This document shows, piece by piece, positions 7,025 through 15,046 of a stretch of DNA of 38,325 nt. The stretch's first letter is position 1, and every line of letters begins with the position of its first letter. Source of the DNA: Mycobacterium helveticum (lineage in GTDB: Bacteria; Actinomycetota; Actinomycetes; Mycobacteriales; Mycobacteriaceae). Position numbers and translations under genes: made by a program. The notes beneath the pieces were generated by a model. It was given only the letters and a program-made list of their open reading frames with translations. It did no database searches and had not been told where the DNA came from. Where the stretch lies: NCBI RefSeq assembly GCF_007714205.1, contig NZ_VMQU01000047.1:1-38325 (forward strand), given 5' to 3'.

Positions 7025-7447
7025 ATGCACATGCGCATCGCCGCGCTGATCGCGATGGCGCCCGCCGTCGCCGGCCTCGGCGCCTGCAGTCCCAAGCCGC
7101 AACCCCAGCTCTCCAGCACGGCGTCCGTGGCCGTCAATGGCAACGACGCAAAGATCAATGTGGTCAAGTGCACTCAGCAGGAGTGGTACCGGACGATCGA
7201 CATCGGCGGCGACTTCGCGGGGGCGAAGGTCGTCATCGACGGTCGCGGCGAGCCACTGACCGCCGAGTCGGTCCGGATCCAGAATCTGGGTGGCTTCACG
7301 GGCATGTACTCCAAACACGACGGCGGCGAGGCCGACATGAGCTTCAGCGGCGACAAATTCACGATCACCGGGACCGCCAACGGCTACAAGTCCGAGGAGC
7401 CGACCGAGCCGGCTACCGCGACGTTCAAGATCATCGCCACGTGCTGA
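7025..7447 (+). CDS. LpqH-like (19-kDa antigen family) lipoprotein
   Basis: 140 residues. A lipoprotein signal peptide ends in the lipobox LGAC with Cys21, which would be acylated, placing the protein at the outer face of the membrane. The mature part resembles the mycobacterial 19-kDa lipoprotein antigen family: a vNGnd...V.C start, an internal Cys (VVKCTQQEW), GMYSKHDGGEADMSFSGDKF, a typical TITGTANG segment, and a C-terminal Cys pairing with the internal one. A Shine-Dalgarno ACGGAGGTGG lies just upstream. It is divergent from the hydratase gene and shares its inverted-repeat promoter. Such lipoproteins are surface antigens; a substrate-binding role is unproven. Confidence 0.85.
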   Translation: MHMRIAALIAMAPAVAGLGACSPKPQPQLSSTASVAVNGNDAKINVVKCTQQEWYRTIDIGGDFAGAKVVIDGRGEPLTAESVRIQNLGGFTGMYSKHDGGEADMSFSGDKFTITGTANGYKSEEPTEPATATFKIIATC

Positions 7448-7509
7448 CCGAACCCCATTGAGCGACGAGCGCGCCCGGCGGCGGGGGACATTGCGACGAG
7501 GGCCATCGA

Positions 7510-7524
7510 GAGAATAGTATTCTC
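7510..7524. promoter_or_regulatory. Palindromic operator over the amidohydrolase -10
   Basis: GAGAATAGTATTCTC is a perfect 15-bp palindrome. It contains TAGTAT (7515-7520), a TANNNT -10 that would start transcription near 7528, 19 nt before the amidohydrolase ATG and just ahead of its AAGGAGGA ribosome site. A repressor bound here would occlude the promoter. Confidence 0.65.
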
Positions 7525-7546
7525 ACAAAACGCGAAGGAGGATCTC

Positions 7547-8737
7547 ATGGGCCAGTTGTCGCATCGGGAAGACGTTCCGTTTCCGATCTTTGATGCGGAT
7601 AACCATCTCTACGAACCGCCGGAGGCGCTGACCAAGTTCCTGCCCAAGGAGTACCAGGACTACGTCCAGTACGTGCAGATCAACGGGCGCACCAAGATCG
7701 CGCTGCGTGGCGTGATCAGCAACTACATTCCCAACCCGACCTTCGAGGTCGTCGCCCGGCCGGGCGCGTGGGAGGAGTACTTCAAGTACGGCAACCCCGA
7801 AGGCAAGACCAAGCGCGAGCTGTTCGGTGAGCCGATGCGCGCGATCCCGGCGTTCTTCGAGCCCGGCCCGCGCCTGGAGAAGATGAACGAACTGGGCCTG
7901 GACCGCACCCTGATGTTCCCGACGCTGGCCAGCCTGATCGAGGAGCGGCTGCGCGACGACCCGGTCGCCATCCACGTCCTGATCCACGCGCTGAACCAGT
8001 GGCTCGACGAGGTTTGGGGCTTCAACTACCAGAACCGGATCTTCACCACCCCGGTCATCACCCTGCCGATCGTCGAGAAGGCGATCGAGGAGCTGGAGTG
8101 GGTGGTCAGGCGTGGGGCCCGCTGCATCCTGGTCCGCCCGGCTCCCGTCCCCGGCTTCCGTGGCCCCCGGTCCTTCGCGCTGCCCGAGTTCGACCCGTTC
8201 TGGGAGCGGGTCGTCGAGCACGACGTGCTGGTCGGCATGCACTCGTCCGACAGCGGCTACTCCCGGTACACCTCCGAATGGGACGGTGCCGACCAGGAGA
8301 TGCTGCCGTTCCAGACCAATGCGATGGGCATCCTCAACGAGTGGCGGCCGATCCAGGACTCGGTGGGGTCGTGGGTGATCCACGGCGCGCTCTACCGCCA
8401 TCCCAAGCTTAAGGTCGCGATCGTCGAGGCCGGTTCGAAGTGGATGACACCGTTGCTCGACGGCCTGGCCGAGGTCTTCCGCAAGGCGCCGGAAGCGTTC
8501 CCGAGCGACCCCGTCGAGATGGTCAAGAACCGGATCCACGTCAGCCCGTTCTTCGAGGACGGCATCGACGATCTGGTCGACCTCGTCGGTGTCGATCAGG
8601 TGCTGTACGGCTCGGACTGGCCGCACCCGGAGGGGCTGGCGGAGCCGACCTACTACGTCAACGCGCTGTCGCACCTGTCCGTCGAGGACCAGGCAAAGAT
8701 CATGGGCGGCAACCTCGGCCGGCTCGTCACGGTGTGA
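7547..8737 (+). CDS. Amidohydrolase-2 family metal-dependent hydrolase/decarboxylase
   Basis: 396 residues, TIM-barrel amidohydrolase of the ACMSD-like group. The first metal motif is unusual for hydrolases but normal for mycobacterial members: FDADNHLYEPP (residues 11-21). Other ligand regions are GMHSSDSGY and YGSDWPHPEG (catalytic Asp in SDWPH). Start ATG 7547 has a strong AAGGAGGA. The FadD-like ligase begins 12 nt downstream, so the pair forms an operon. In actinobacteria such proteins often sit in sterol and aromatic-acid degradation clusters, and a ring-opening or C-C hydrolysis role is possible. The true substrate cannot be told from sequence. Confidence 0.87.
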   Translation: MGQLSHREDVPFPIFDADNHLYEPPEALTKFLPKEYQDYVQYVQINGRTKIALRGVISNYIPNPTFEVVARPGAWEEYFKYGNPEGKTKRELFGEPMRAIPAFFEPGPRLEKMNELGLDRTLMFPTLASLIEERLRDDPVAIHVLIHALNQWLDEVWGFNYQNRIFTTPVITLPIVEKAIEELEWVVRRGARCILVRPAPVPGFRGPRSFALPEFDPFWERVVEHDVLVGMHSSDSGYSRYTSEWDGADQEMLPFQTNAMGILNEWRPIQDSVGSWVIHGALYRHPKLKVAIVEAGSKWMTPLLDGLAEVFRKAPEAFPSDPVEMVKNRIHVSPFFEDGIDDLVDLVGVDQVLYGSDWPHPEGLAEPTYYVNALSHLSVEDQAKIMGGNLGRLVTV

Positions 8738-8749
8738 CGCCCGAGCGAG

Positions 8750-10198
8750 ATGACGCCTGCCCCGCCATGGGACACCATCCCCGAGATGGTCTTGAGCGCG
8801 GCGGACCGCTTCGGCGACGCGGAAGCGGTCGTCGACGGTCCGCTGCGCTTGACATTCACCGAAGTCATTGAGCGGATACGTTGCGCCGCGGGCGCTTTCG
8901 CGGACCTCGGAATCGGCAAGGGCGAACCGGTGGCCATCTGGGCACCCAACTGCGCGGAGTGGATCATCGCGGCATTCGGTCTGCTCACCGCCGGCGGGGT
9001 GCTGGTACCGGTCAACACCCGGTTCAGGACCCGGGAAGCGGGCGACATCATCGCCCGCAGCGCAGCCAAGGCGGTCCTGGTGCAGAAGGGATTCCTGGAC
9101 CAGGACTACACCGCGCCGCCCGGGATACCGGTCATCGATCTGAAATCCGGTTTCCTTTCCAGCGGTTCGCCGTTCGAGCGGGCGGTGCAGGGCACGGACA
9201 CCTCCGACATCATCTTCACCTCGGGAACCACCGGCCGCCCGAAGGGCGCGATGATGCACCACCGCCAGACGCTGCGGATGTACGAGGAGTGGGCGACGCT
9301 GGCGGATCTGCGCGGGGGCGACCGGTACTTGCAGATCAACCCGTACTTCCACACGTTCGGCTTGAAGGCCGGACTCGTCACGTCCTTCCTGCGCGGCGCG
9401 ACGATGCTGCCGGTCGCGGTCTTCGACATCGACGTCGTTGTCGATCTCGTTGCCCGCGAACGCATCACGATGCTGCCCGGCCCGCCGACGCTGTACCACT
9501 CGCTGTTGACGGTTGCCGACAAGTCCAAGCTGTCGACGTTGCGGGCCGGCGTGACCGGCGCCGCCGACATCCCCGTCGAACTGGTGCGGCGCATCCATGA
9601 CGAACTGCCGTTCCAGACGCTGATGACCGGTTACGGGCTCACCGAGGCCGGCAACGTCACGTTGTCCCGCCCCGGGGACACCTTCGAGGACGTGGCCACC
9701 ACCGCCGGTCTGCCGTGCGAGGGGGTCGAGGTGCGCGTCGCCGACGACGGCGAGGTGCTGGTGCGTGGCTACGGCGTCATGCAGGGCTACCTGGATGACC
9801 CGGCCGCCACGGCCGAGGCGATCGACGCCGACGGCTGGCTGCACACCGGGGATTTGGGCAACGTCGACGACGCGGGCCGGCTGCGTGTCATCGGGCGCAA
9901 GAAGGACATGTACATCGTCGGCGGATTCAACGCATATCCGGCGGAGATCGAGGGATTCCTGATGAACCACCCGGCGGTCGCGCAGGCGGCGGTCATCGGT
10001 GTTCCCGACGAGCGGCTCGGACAGGTCGGCAAGGCGTTCGTGGTCTGCAAAGACCGCCAAGACGCCGTCAGCGCCGAAGATCTGATCGACTGGTGCCGCG
10101 ACCGCATGGCGGGCTTCAAGGTGCCGCGCACGGTCGAGTTCCTCGAGGCGCTGCCCCTCAACGCCACCGGCAAGGTGATCAAAGACCTCCTGCGGTAG
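8750..10198 (+). CDS. FadD3-like acyl-CoA synthetase
   Basis: 482 residues, ANL superfamily. P-loop FTSGTTGRPKG (156-166), YGLTEAG adenine-binding motif, WLHTGDLG, hinge GRKKDMYIVGGFNAYPAEIE, and the C-terminal catalytic lysine in NATGKVIKDLL. It would adenylate a carboxylic acid and transfer it to CoA. The short length and motifs such as INPYFHTFGLKAG and LPGPPTLYHSLL resemble FadD3, the ligase for the sterol-derived HIP acid, more than long-chain FadDs. That is recalled resemblance, not an alignment. It is co-transcribed with the amidohydrolase (12-nt gap). No FadD3-type sterol-ring genes are visible in the window, so a different cyclic or branched acid is equally likely. Confidence 0.9.
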   Translation: MTPAPPWDTIPEMVLSAADRFGDAEAVVDGPLRLTFTEVIERIRCAAGAFADLGIGKGEPVAIWAPNCAEWIIAAFGLLTAGGVLVPVNTRFRTREAGDIIARSAAKAVLVQKGFLDQDYTAPPGIPVIDLKSGFLSSGSPFERAVQGTDTSDIIFTSGTTGRPKGAMMHHRQTLRMYEEWATLADLRGGDRYLQINPYFHTFGLKAGLVTSFLRGATMLPVAVFDIDVVVDLVARERITMLPGPPTLYHSLLTVADKSKLSTLRAGVTGAADIPVELVRRIHDELPFQTLMTGYGLTEAGNVTLSRPGDTFEDVATTAGLPCEGVEVRVADDGEVLVRGYGVMQGYLDDPAATAEAIDADGWLHTGDLGNVDDAGRLRVIGRKKDMYIVGGFNAYPAEIEGFLMNHPAVAQAAVIGVPDERLGQVGKAFVVCKDRQDAVSAEDLIDWCRDRMAGFKVPRTVEFLEALPLNATGKVIKDLLR

Positions 10199-10518
10199 GG
10201 GGCGTTGTCAATGCCCGATAGGAGAACGACGTTATCGCAGTTGGTCCGTCGCTTTGATGCCGCGCTTGCAGCGGTTCGAACAATGACCGCGACAAGCGGT
10301 GGTAACCTGACTCTCCCGGCTGCGACGAGCTTGTCGGGGGGAATATCGACGCATGTGCTCACACGCGGACGCATACGCCGAGTAGGGTTGCCCAACGGCG
10401 AGAACGTCTGTGCCGATGTACGGGATGCCGTCCCGTGGCGTCGTCGCGGCCAGGCGGGCAAGCGGTAGAGGAGTTTGGCAGTGAGTCACGAGCATTCTCG
10501 TTCTCGGGCTGGTGAGCG
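10199..10518. other. Intergenic leader of the Mce-associated pair
   Basis: 320 bp without a convincing gene. An 87-codon open frame exists (10205-10468) but lacks a Shine-Dalgarno sequence and a recognisable protein. Possible -10 elements are TAACCT near 10315 and TAGGGT near 10384. Promoters for the downstream genes are expected here, but none stands out. Confidence 0.3.
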
Positions 10519-11478
10519 GTGAGTGGCGGCGCCCGCCCAGAACCCGCTGACACGAAATTGGCTCCGGTGAACGAGGACGAAGCCCCGACGACTGTCGCCG
10601 ACATACGGGCGTTGGCCGAACAGGCCGAGGCGGAGGCGGCAGAGGCGGAGGCCCTTGCCGCCGCCGCCCGCGCCCGCGCCCGCGCCATTCAACTGCGCCG
10701 CCGGGCGCAGCTGGCCGAAGCTCAAAAGGACGCCGAAGCTCAAAAGGACGAGGCTCCGGCGGACGACGCCGCAGCGGGAGCGGCAACAGACATTGCCGTG
10801 GCCGCGGAAGCCACGGACGTCGCGCCGGAGTCGAGCGACGTGCAGACAGGGGAAACGCAAGAGATCGAGGGCGAAGACGATTCCGGCGTGGCCCCCGAGC
10901 GCGCAGCGGAGCCCGCATCCGCCACCCTGCTCGCCCCCGCGGCGGCTCCGCCACGAGGCCGGGGCCGACTGTCCGGTCGCCTCCGCCGTCCGAAATGGTC
11001 GACGGTGGCCGCAGGCCTGGCCATCATCGTCATTCTCGGCGCGCTGGGGGGGAGCGGCTACATGATCGAGCAGCATCGCGACGCCGTCCGGCAGCATCAG
11101 CGTGAGGCCGAGTTCGCCGCCGCGGCGCGCCAGGGCGTCGTGACGCTGACATCGCTGGACTTCAACGACGCCAAGCAAGGGGTGCAACGCATCGTCGACA
11201 ACTCCACCGGCTCGTTCAAGGACGACTTCGTCAAGATGGCCGACGATTTCACCAAGGTGGTCGAAAAGTCGAAGGTGGTCTCGCAGGGCACCGTTGCGGC
11301 CACCGCCGTGGAACGGGACTCGATGACAAACGATTCGGCGGTGGTGCTGGTCGCCTCCACATCGGAGGTCACCAACGCCGCCGGAGCCAAGCAGGATCCC
11401 CGTAACTACCGGCTCATCGTGACAGTCGCCCGCGACGGCGGGCAGCTCAAGATTTCGAAAGTCGAGTTCGTGCCGTGA
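10519..11478 (+). CDS. Orphan Mce-associated membrane protein (Mam-like), long form
   Basis: 319 residues, GTG start. A long acidic and Ala-rich cytoplasmic N-terminus includes a predicted coiled coil at about 28-75 (heptad-like [20 protein letters not shown]). It is followed by an Arg/Pro-rich stretch, one transmembrane helix (about 165-185, [19 protein letters not shown]) and an extracytoplasmic domain. That domain has the Mam fold signature: [34 protein letters not shown], and a final beta strand [15 protein letters not shown]. Mam proteins are encoded beside mce lipid importers; orphan Mams elsewhere support them (OmamA stabilises MceG-dependent import). No mce genes are present here. The next gene overlaps its stop (GTGA). 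An 18-bp tandem duplication lengthens the cytoplasmic part. Confidence 0.85.
   Translation: MSGGARPEPADTKLAPVNEDEAPTTVADIRALAEQAEAEAAEAEALAAAARARARAIQLRRRAQLAEAQKDAEAQKDEAPADDAAAGAATDIAVAAEATDVAPESSDVQTGETQEIEGEDDSGVAPERAAEPASATLLAPAAAPPRGRGRLSGRLRRPKWSTVAAGLAIIVILGALGGSGYMIEQHRDAVRQHQREAEFAAAARQGVVTLTSLDFNDAKQGVQRIVDNSTGSFKDDFVKMADDFTKVVEKSKVVSQGTVAATAVERDSMTNDSAVVLVASTSEVTNAAGAKQDPRNYRLIVTVARDGGQLKISKVEFVP
10714..10749. repeat. 18-bp tandem duplication inside the Mam gene
   Basis: The unit GCCGAAGCTCAAAAGGAC occurs twice in direct succession without mismatch, encoding AEAQKD twice in the cytoplasmic coiled coil. Exact identity points to recent slippage, and copy number may vary between strains. 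Confidence 0.85.
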
Positions 11479-12119
11479 CCGCGGAGAAAACATCGGTTGA
11501 CCAGACAGCCGAAGTCGAAGTGACGGCCGCCGACGTCGCCCCCGCCGAGGACATCGACTCGGCCGGGGACACCGGCGGCAACGACAAGAGCCCCGGCCGG
11601 CCGAAGCGGATCGCCGCGCGGGCCGGGAAGTTGTCTTCGGGAAGAATCCTCGCCGCCGTGCTGGCATTGCTGGTGGTCGCTTCGCTGGCCCTGCTCGGCG
11701 GACTGTTCTGGTTTCAATACCGCCCGGATCGCGCGACCGACGCGGCCGCCGCAAAGGCCGCGATTTCGGCCGCCAGCGAGGGCACGATCGCCGTCTTGTC
11801 CTATTCGCCCGACACCCTCGACCATGACTTCTCCTCGGCGAAGTCACACCTGACCGGCGACTTCCTTTCGTACTACGACCAATTCACCCAGCAGATCGTC
11901 GCGCCCGCGGCCAAGCAGAAGTCGGTCAAGACGACCGCGGTGGTGCTTCGCGCCGCCGTGTCTGAGTTGCATCCGGACTCGGCCGTCGTGCTGTTGTTCG
12001 TCAACCAGAGCACGCAGAGCAAGGACCGGCCGGAGCCGACGTTCACGAACAGCAGCGTATCGGTCACGTTGACGAAAGCCCATGACAAGTGGCTCATTTC
12101 GTCGTTCAACCCGGTGTAG
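11475..12119 (+). CDS. Orphan Mce-associated membrane protein (Mam-like), short form
   Basis: 214 residues. An acidic cytoplasmic N-terminus (1-55) leads to one transmembrane helix (about 57-79, [21 protein letters not shown]) and an extracytoplasmic Mam domain. The domain shows [43 protein letters not shown] and the closing strand [12 protein letters not shown]. It starts at a GTG sharing bases with the upstream TGA (GTGA), so it is translationally coupled with its longer paralogue, and the two probably form a complex. This paired arrangement resembles the M. tuberculosis orphan pair Rv1363c-Rv1362c. A role in stabilising an Mce-type lipid transporter is inferred from family, not shown. Confidence 0.85.
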   Translation: MTAEKTSVDQTAEVEVTAADVAPAEDIDSAGDTGGNDKSPGRPKRIAARAGKLSSGRILAAVLALLVVASLALLGGLFWFQYRPDRATDAAAAKAAISAASEGTIAVLSYSPDTLDHDFSSAKSHLTGDFLSYYDQFTQQIVAPAAKQKSVKTTAVVLRAAVSELHPDSAVVLLFVNQSTQSKDRPEPTFTNSSVSVTLTKAHDKWLISSFNPV

Positions 12120-12128
12120 GGCGCTCGG

Positions 12129-12764
12129 GTGAATAACGGCGATCTGCACTCGATGGTCATTGCTTCGGATTATCGCGTCCCGGATCCGACCCGAGTGTGG
12201 CCGCTGCTCGAGCGCAACAAGTCCGCTCTCGCCGACATCGGCGCCCACCACGTCCTGGTCTACACGTCCACGCACGACCACGGCCGCGTCCTGGTGATGA
12301 TCGGCGTCCACAGCCGCGAGCCCGTCGTGAAGTTGCTCCGGTCCCGCGTTTTCTTCGACTGGTTCGACGCGGCCGGTGTCGCGGACATCCCCGCCGTGTT
12401 CGCCGGCGAGATCGTCGACCGGTTTATCGCCGAGCCTTCGGAGGCTCAGTCGACTCCCGGCGCGCCCGGGACCGTGGTGGCCGCGATCGCCTCGGTCCAC
12501 GATGTGTCCACCCTGACCGAGGGAGTCCGCTCGGCGATGCAGAGGTTCACCGCGGCCGGAATCCGAAAGACGTGGTTGTTCCAGGCATTCGACGACGCAC
12601 ACGAGGTGTTGATTCTGCAGGAGTTCCCCGACGAGGAGGGCGCGCGGACGTGGATGGAGCACCCCGATGCCGCCGCCGAATGGATGTCGGGGGCGGGGGC
12701 CGGCGCCTACCCGCCGCCGTTCGTCGGCCGGATCTTCGACACGATGCGCATCGAGGCGGACTGA
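12129..12764 (+). CDS. Unknown protein with two alpha/beta-barrel-like halves
   Basis: 211 residues, no signal peptide or membrane helix. The second half (VAAIASVHDVSTLTEGVRS, then TWLFQAFDDAHEVLILQEFPDEEGARTWMEHP) has the betas, helices and spacing of a dimeric alpha/beta-barrel (ABM/EthD-like) domain. The first half (MVIASDYRVPDP, then HHVLVYTSTHDHGRVLVMIGVHSREPV) looks like a divergent copy of it. Mycobacterial homologues are sometimes labelled fatty-acid-CoA ligase; no ligase motifs exist here, so I reject that label. It starts 9 nt after the Mam pair, so it is probably the third gene of that operon. Start GTG 12129 lacks a clear Shine-Dalgarno sequence. The function is unknown. Confidence 0.7.
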   Translation: MNNGDLHSMVIASDYRVPDPTRVWPLLERNKSALADIGAHHVLVYTSTHDHGRVLVMIGVHSREPVVKLLRSRVFFDWFDAAGVADIPAVFAGEIVDRFIAEPSEAQSTPGAPGTVVAAIASVHDVSTLTEGVRSAMQRFTAAGIRKTWLFQAFDDAHEVLILQEFPDEEGARTWMEHPDAAAEWMSGAGAGAYPPPFVGRIFDTMRIEAD

Positions 12765-12851
12765 GCGGATCGCCGGAGTGTTCGTGTGCCTGGGTAACGG
12801 AATCACCAGCCATACCGTGGTCGTCGGGCCCGGTGACGGCGGACCGGCTGC

Positions 12852-12880
12852 GTCACCGGCGGTGAGCGCCGCCCGGTGAC
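12852..12880. terminator. Possible hairpin terminator at the kdc 3' end
   Basis: GTCACCGGCGG and CCGCCCGGTGAC pair with one bulged G around a TGAGCG loop. The hairpin overlaps the kdc stop codon and lies between convergent genes. There is no T-run, so intrinsic termination is uncertain. Confidence 0.35.
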
Positions 12881-14532
12881 ATGGGGCCGACGAGTTGGCC
12901 GAGCAGGCGCGGGATCTCGAGCCGCGGTATGACCACCTCGACGAACACCATGCGATCCTTGTGCTCCGCGGCCGCGGTGAGCGCGTCGTCGAGCTCGCCA
13001 TAGGTCTGTGCCCGGAACGCCAGGTGATTGGTCACCCCCAGCGCGCCGGGCAGGTCGGTCCAATTCCAGTTGACGATGTCGTTGTAGGGCGCCGTCTCCC
13101 CGTGGATCGCCCGTTCGACGGTGTAGCCGTCATTGTTGACCACGACGATCACGGGAGACAATCCCTCGCGGGAGAAGGTGCCGAGCTCCTGCACGGTGAG
13201 TTGCGCGGCCCCGTCGCCGATCAGCAACACCGCCCTGCGGTCCGGATGCGCCACTGCGGCCCCGACCGCAGCGGGCAGCGTGTAACCGATTGAGCCCCAT
13301 AGCGGTTGACCGATGAAGGTGACTCCGTGCGGCAATCGGTGATCCGCCATGCCGTAGAAGGAGGTCCCCTGATCGGCGAGGACCACGTTTCCCGGGGTGA
13401 GCGCCACGCAGAGCCGGTCCCACAGCATCCGCTGGGTGAGCGGTTGATCGCGCGGTGGGGGCGGCGGCAAAGGTTCTGCCGGCGGCGACGCGACAGGAGA
13501 CGAGCTGATTCCGCGCCGGACCAGTATCGTGGCCAGCGCGTCCAACGCGGCCTGCATCTCGAGCGGCGCGAAGACTTCGCCGGCAACGGTGCTTTGGTAC
13601 TGGCCGATGTCGATGTTGCGCGCCGGGTCGATGTGCTGGCTGAAGAAGCCGCTGACCATGTCGGTGAACACCACGCCCGCCGTCACCAGCACGGGCGCCT
13701 GCTCTATCGCCGTGCGCACCGGTTCCGCGCTGGCCGAACCCGCGTAGATGCCCAGGAAGTTCGGCGAGCTCTCGTCGAGCAGGCTCTTTCCCCACATCAG
13801 CGTGGCGTGCGGCACCACGTCGGCCGCCAGCAGCGCCTCGAGTTCTTTGACGGCGTGCAGGCGATGGACCAGCAGGTCGGCGAGCACGGTCAGTCGGTGG
13901 CCGGCGATGAGTTCGGTCGCGGCCTCGACGAACATCGCCAAGGCGCGGGGACTGGTGCCGCCGGAGTAGCGGGGCAGCGGGGCGTCGGGCGGTTCGGTGG
14001 GGAACCGTGCCACGTCGGTGGACAGCAGGATATACCCCGGCCGCTTCTGCTCGCGCACCTCGGACAGCACCCGGTCGATCTCTCGGCGTGCGGTGGCGGG
14101 CATGAGATTGGCTTGGGCGCAGGTGATTTCGCGGCTGATGCGGAAGAAGTGCTCGAAATCGCCGTCGCCGAGCGAATGATGCAGTGCCCGTCGGGTGCCC
14201 TGTGCGTCCTTGGAGGGGCCGCCCACGATGTGCACGACGGGCACGTGCTCGGCGTAGCTGCCGGCGACCGCGTTGGCCGCCGAGAGCTCACCGACTCCGA
14301 ATGTTGTTACCACCGCCGCCATTCCGCGCAACCGCCCATATCCGTCGGCGGCGTACCCGGCGTTGAGCTCGTTGGCGCTGCCCACCCACCGGATGGCCGG
14401 GTGAGCGACGATGTGATCCAGGAATGCCAGGTTGTAGTCGCCGGGAACGCCGAAGATCTCGGTGACGCCGAGCTCGGCCAGGCGGTCCAGCAGGTAGTCG
14501 CCGACGGTGTACCGGGAATCGGGATCGCTCAC
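12853..14532 (-). CDS. kdc: Thiamine-diphosphate alpha-keto-acid decarboxylase
   Basis: 559 residues, pyruvate/indolepyruvate-decarboxylase family; position and sequence match M. tuberculosis Rv0853c (Kdc). It decarboxylates branched or aromatic 2-keto acids to aldehydes with ThDP and magnesium. The catalytic Glu lies in [17 protein letters not shown] (about residue 54), and the HH pair in [16 protein letters not shown] (about 117-118). The ThDP-Mg motif runs from GDGAAQ to NNDGY near residues 430-457. The central domain is intact, and a Pro-rich linker ([12 protein letters not shown]) precedes the C-terminal domain. Start GTG 14532 has no ribosome site but a TACCGT -10 seven nt upstream, so it is probably leaderless. 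It is divergent from the START-domain gene at 14598. Confidence 0.93.
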   Translation of the reverse strand: MSDPDSRYTVGDYLLDRLAELGVTEIFGVPGDYNLAFLDHIVAHPAIRWVGSANELNAGYAADGYGRLRGMAAVVTTFGVGELSAANAVAGSYAEHVPVVHIVGGPSKDAQGTRRALHHSLGDGDFEHFFRISREITCAQANLMPATARREIDRVLSEVREQKRPGYILLSTDVARFPTEPPDAPLPRYSGGTSPRALAMFVEAATELIAGHRLTVLADLLVHRLHAVKELEALLAADVVPHATLMWGKSLLDESSPNFLGIYAGSASAEPVRTAIEQAPVLVTAGVVFTDMVSGFFSQHIDPARNIDIGQYQSTVAGEVFAPLEMQAALDALATILVRRGISSSPVASPPAEPLPPPPPRDQPLTQRMLWDRLCVALTPGNVVLADQGTSFYGMADHRLPHGVTFIGQPLWGSIGYTLPAAVGAAVAHPDRRAVLLIGDGAAQLTVQELGTFSREGLSPVIVVVNNDGYTVERAIHGETAPYNDIVNWNWTDLPGALGVTNHLAFRAQTYGELDDALTAAAEHKDRMVFVEVVIPRLEIPRLLGQLVGPMSPGGAHRR

Positions 14533-14539
14533 AAGGACG

Positions 14540-14545
14540 ACGGTA
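14540..14545 (-). promoter_or_regulatory. -10 element of kdc (leaderless)
   Basis: TACCGT on the minus strand, 7 nt (CGTCCTT), then the GTG of kdc at 14532. No Shine-Dalgarno sequence is present. The geometry is the same as for the divergent gene at 14598. Confidence 0.55.
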
Positions 14546-14584
14546 CGCCCGGTCCGAACTATTCCCGACGCGACGTCGCCACGT

Positions 14585-14590
14585 TATCGT
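14585..14590 (+). promoter_or_regulatory. -10 element of the first START-like gene (leaderless)
   Basis: TATCGT, then 7 nt (CCCAGCC), then ATG 14598. The 65-bp gap to kdc thus holds two divergent leaderless promoters. Confidence 0.55.
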
Positions 14591-14597
14591 CCCAGCC

Positions 14598-15041
14598 ATG
14601 GCAGTCAAGGAGTCCCGCGAGGTCGTCATCGAAGCAAGCCCCGAGGAGATCCTCGACGTCGTCGCCGACGTCGAGGCCATGCCCGAATGGTCGTCCATCC
14701 ATCAGAGCGCCGAGGTGCTCGACCGCGACACGAACGGTCGACCGCGGCGCGCCCGCATGAAAGTCAAGACGACGGGCGTCACGGACGAGATCGTGCTGGC
14801 CTATACGTGGTCCGACGACGGCGTCACCTGGACGCAGGAGAGCGGGAAAGCGTCCCGCAATCAGGAAGGCGGCTACACGCTCACTGCGCAGGGCGACAAC
14901 ACACTGACCAGGTTCAGTCTGGAGCTGGATCCGCTCGTGCCGCTGCCCGGCTTCGTGATGAGACGTGCCATCAAAGGAATCATGGAGCTCAATACGGACG
15001 GGCTGCGCAAGCGGGTGCTGGAAGTCAGGAAGGGGCGGTAG
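14598..15041 (+). CDS. START-like (SRPBCC) protein, Rv0854 type
   Basis: 147 residues, polyketide-cyclase/START fold for binding a hydrophobic ligand in a helix-grip cavity. It begins with the family strand AVKESREVVIEASPEEILDV; mid-protein there is MPEWSSIHQSAEVLDRD, and a long C-terminal helix ends MELNTDGLRKRVLEVRK. It corresponds to M. tuberculosis Rv0854 by sequence and place. Far begins 6 bases after its stop, so the two are co-transcribed, suggesting a lipid or acyl-CoA chaperone role beside a racemase. No catalytic residues can be assigned. Confidence 0.88.
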   Translation: MAVKESREVVIEASPEEILDVVADVEAMPEWSSIHQSAEVLDRDTNGRPRRARMKVKTTGVTDEIVLAYTWSDDGVTWTQESGKASRNQEGGYTLTAQGDNTLTRFSLELDPLVPLPGFVMRRAIKGIMELNTDGLRKRVLEVRKGR

Positions 15042-15046
15042 TCCCG

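Noticed and set aside
7523..10060. 845-residue open frame on the minus strand
   Set aside because: It lies opposite the amidohydrolase and FadD-like genes, has no recognisable domain, and its composition (Asp/Val/Arg/His-rich, repetitive) is that of a high-GC antisense frame.
10205..10468. 87-codon open frame before the Mam pair
   Set aside because: No ribosome site, no recognisable domain, and basic composition like other high-GC random frames.
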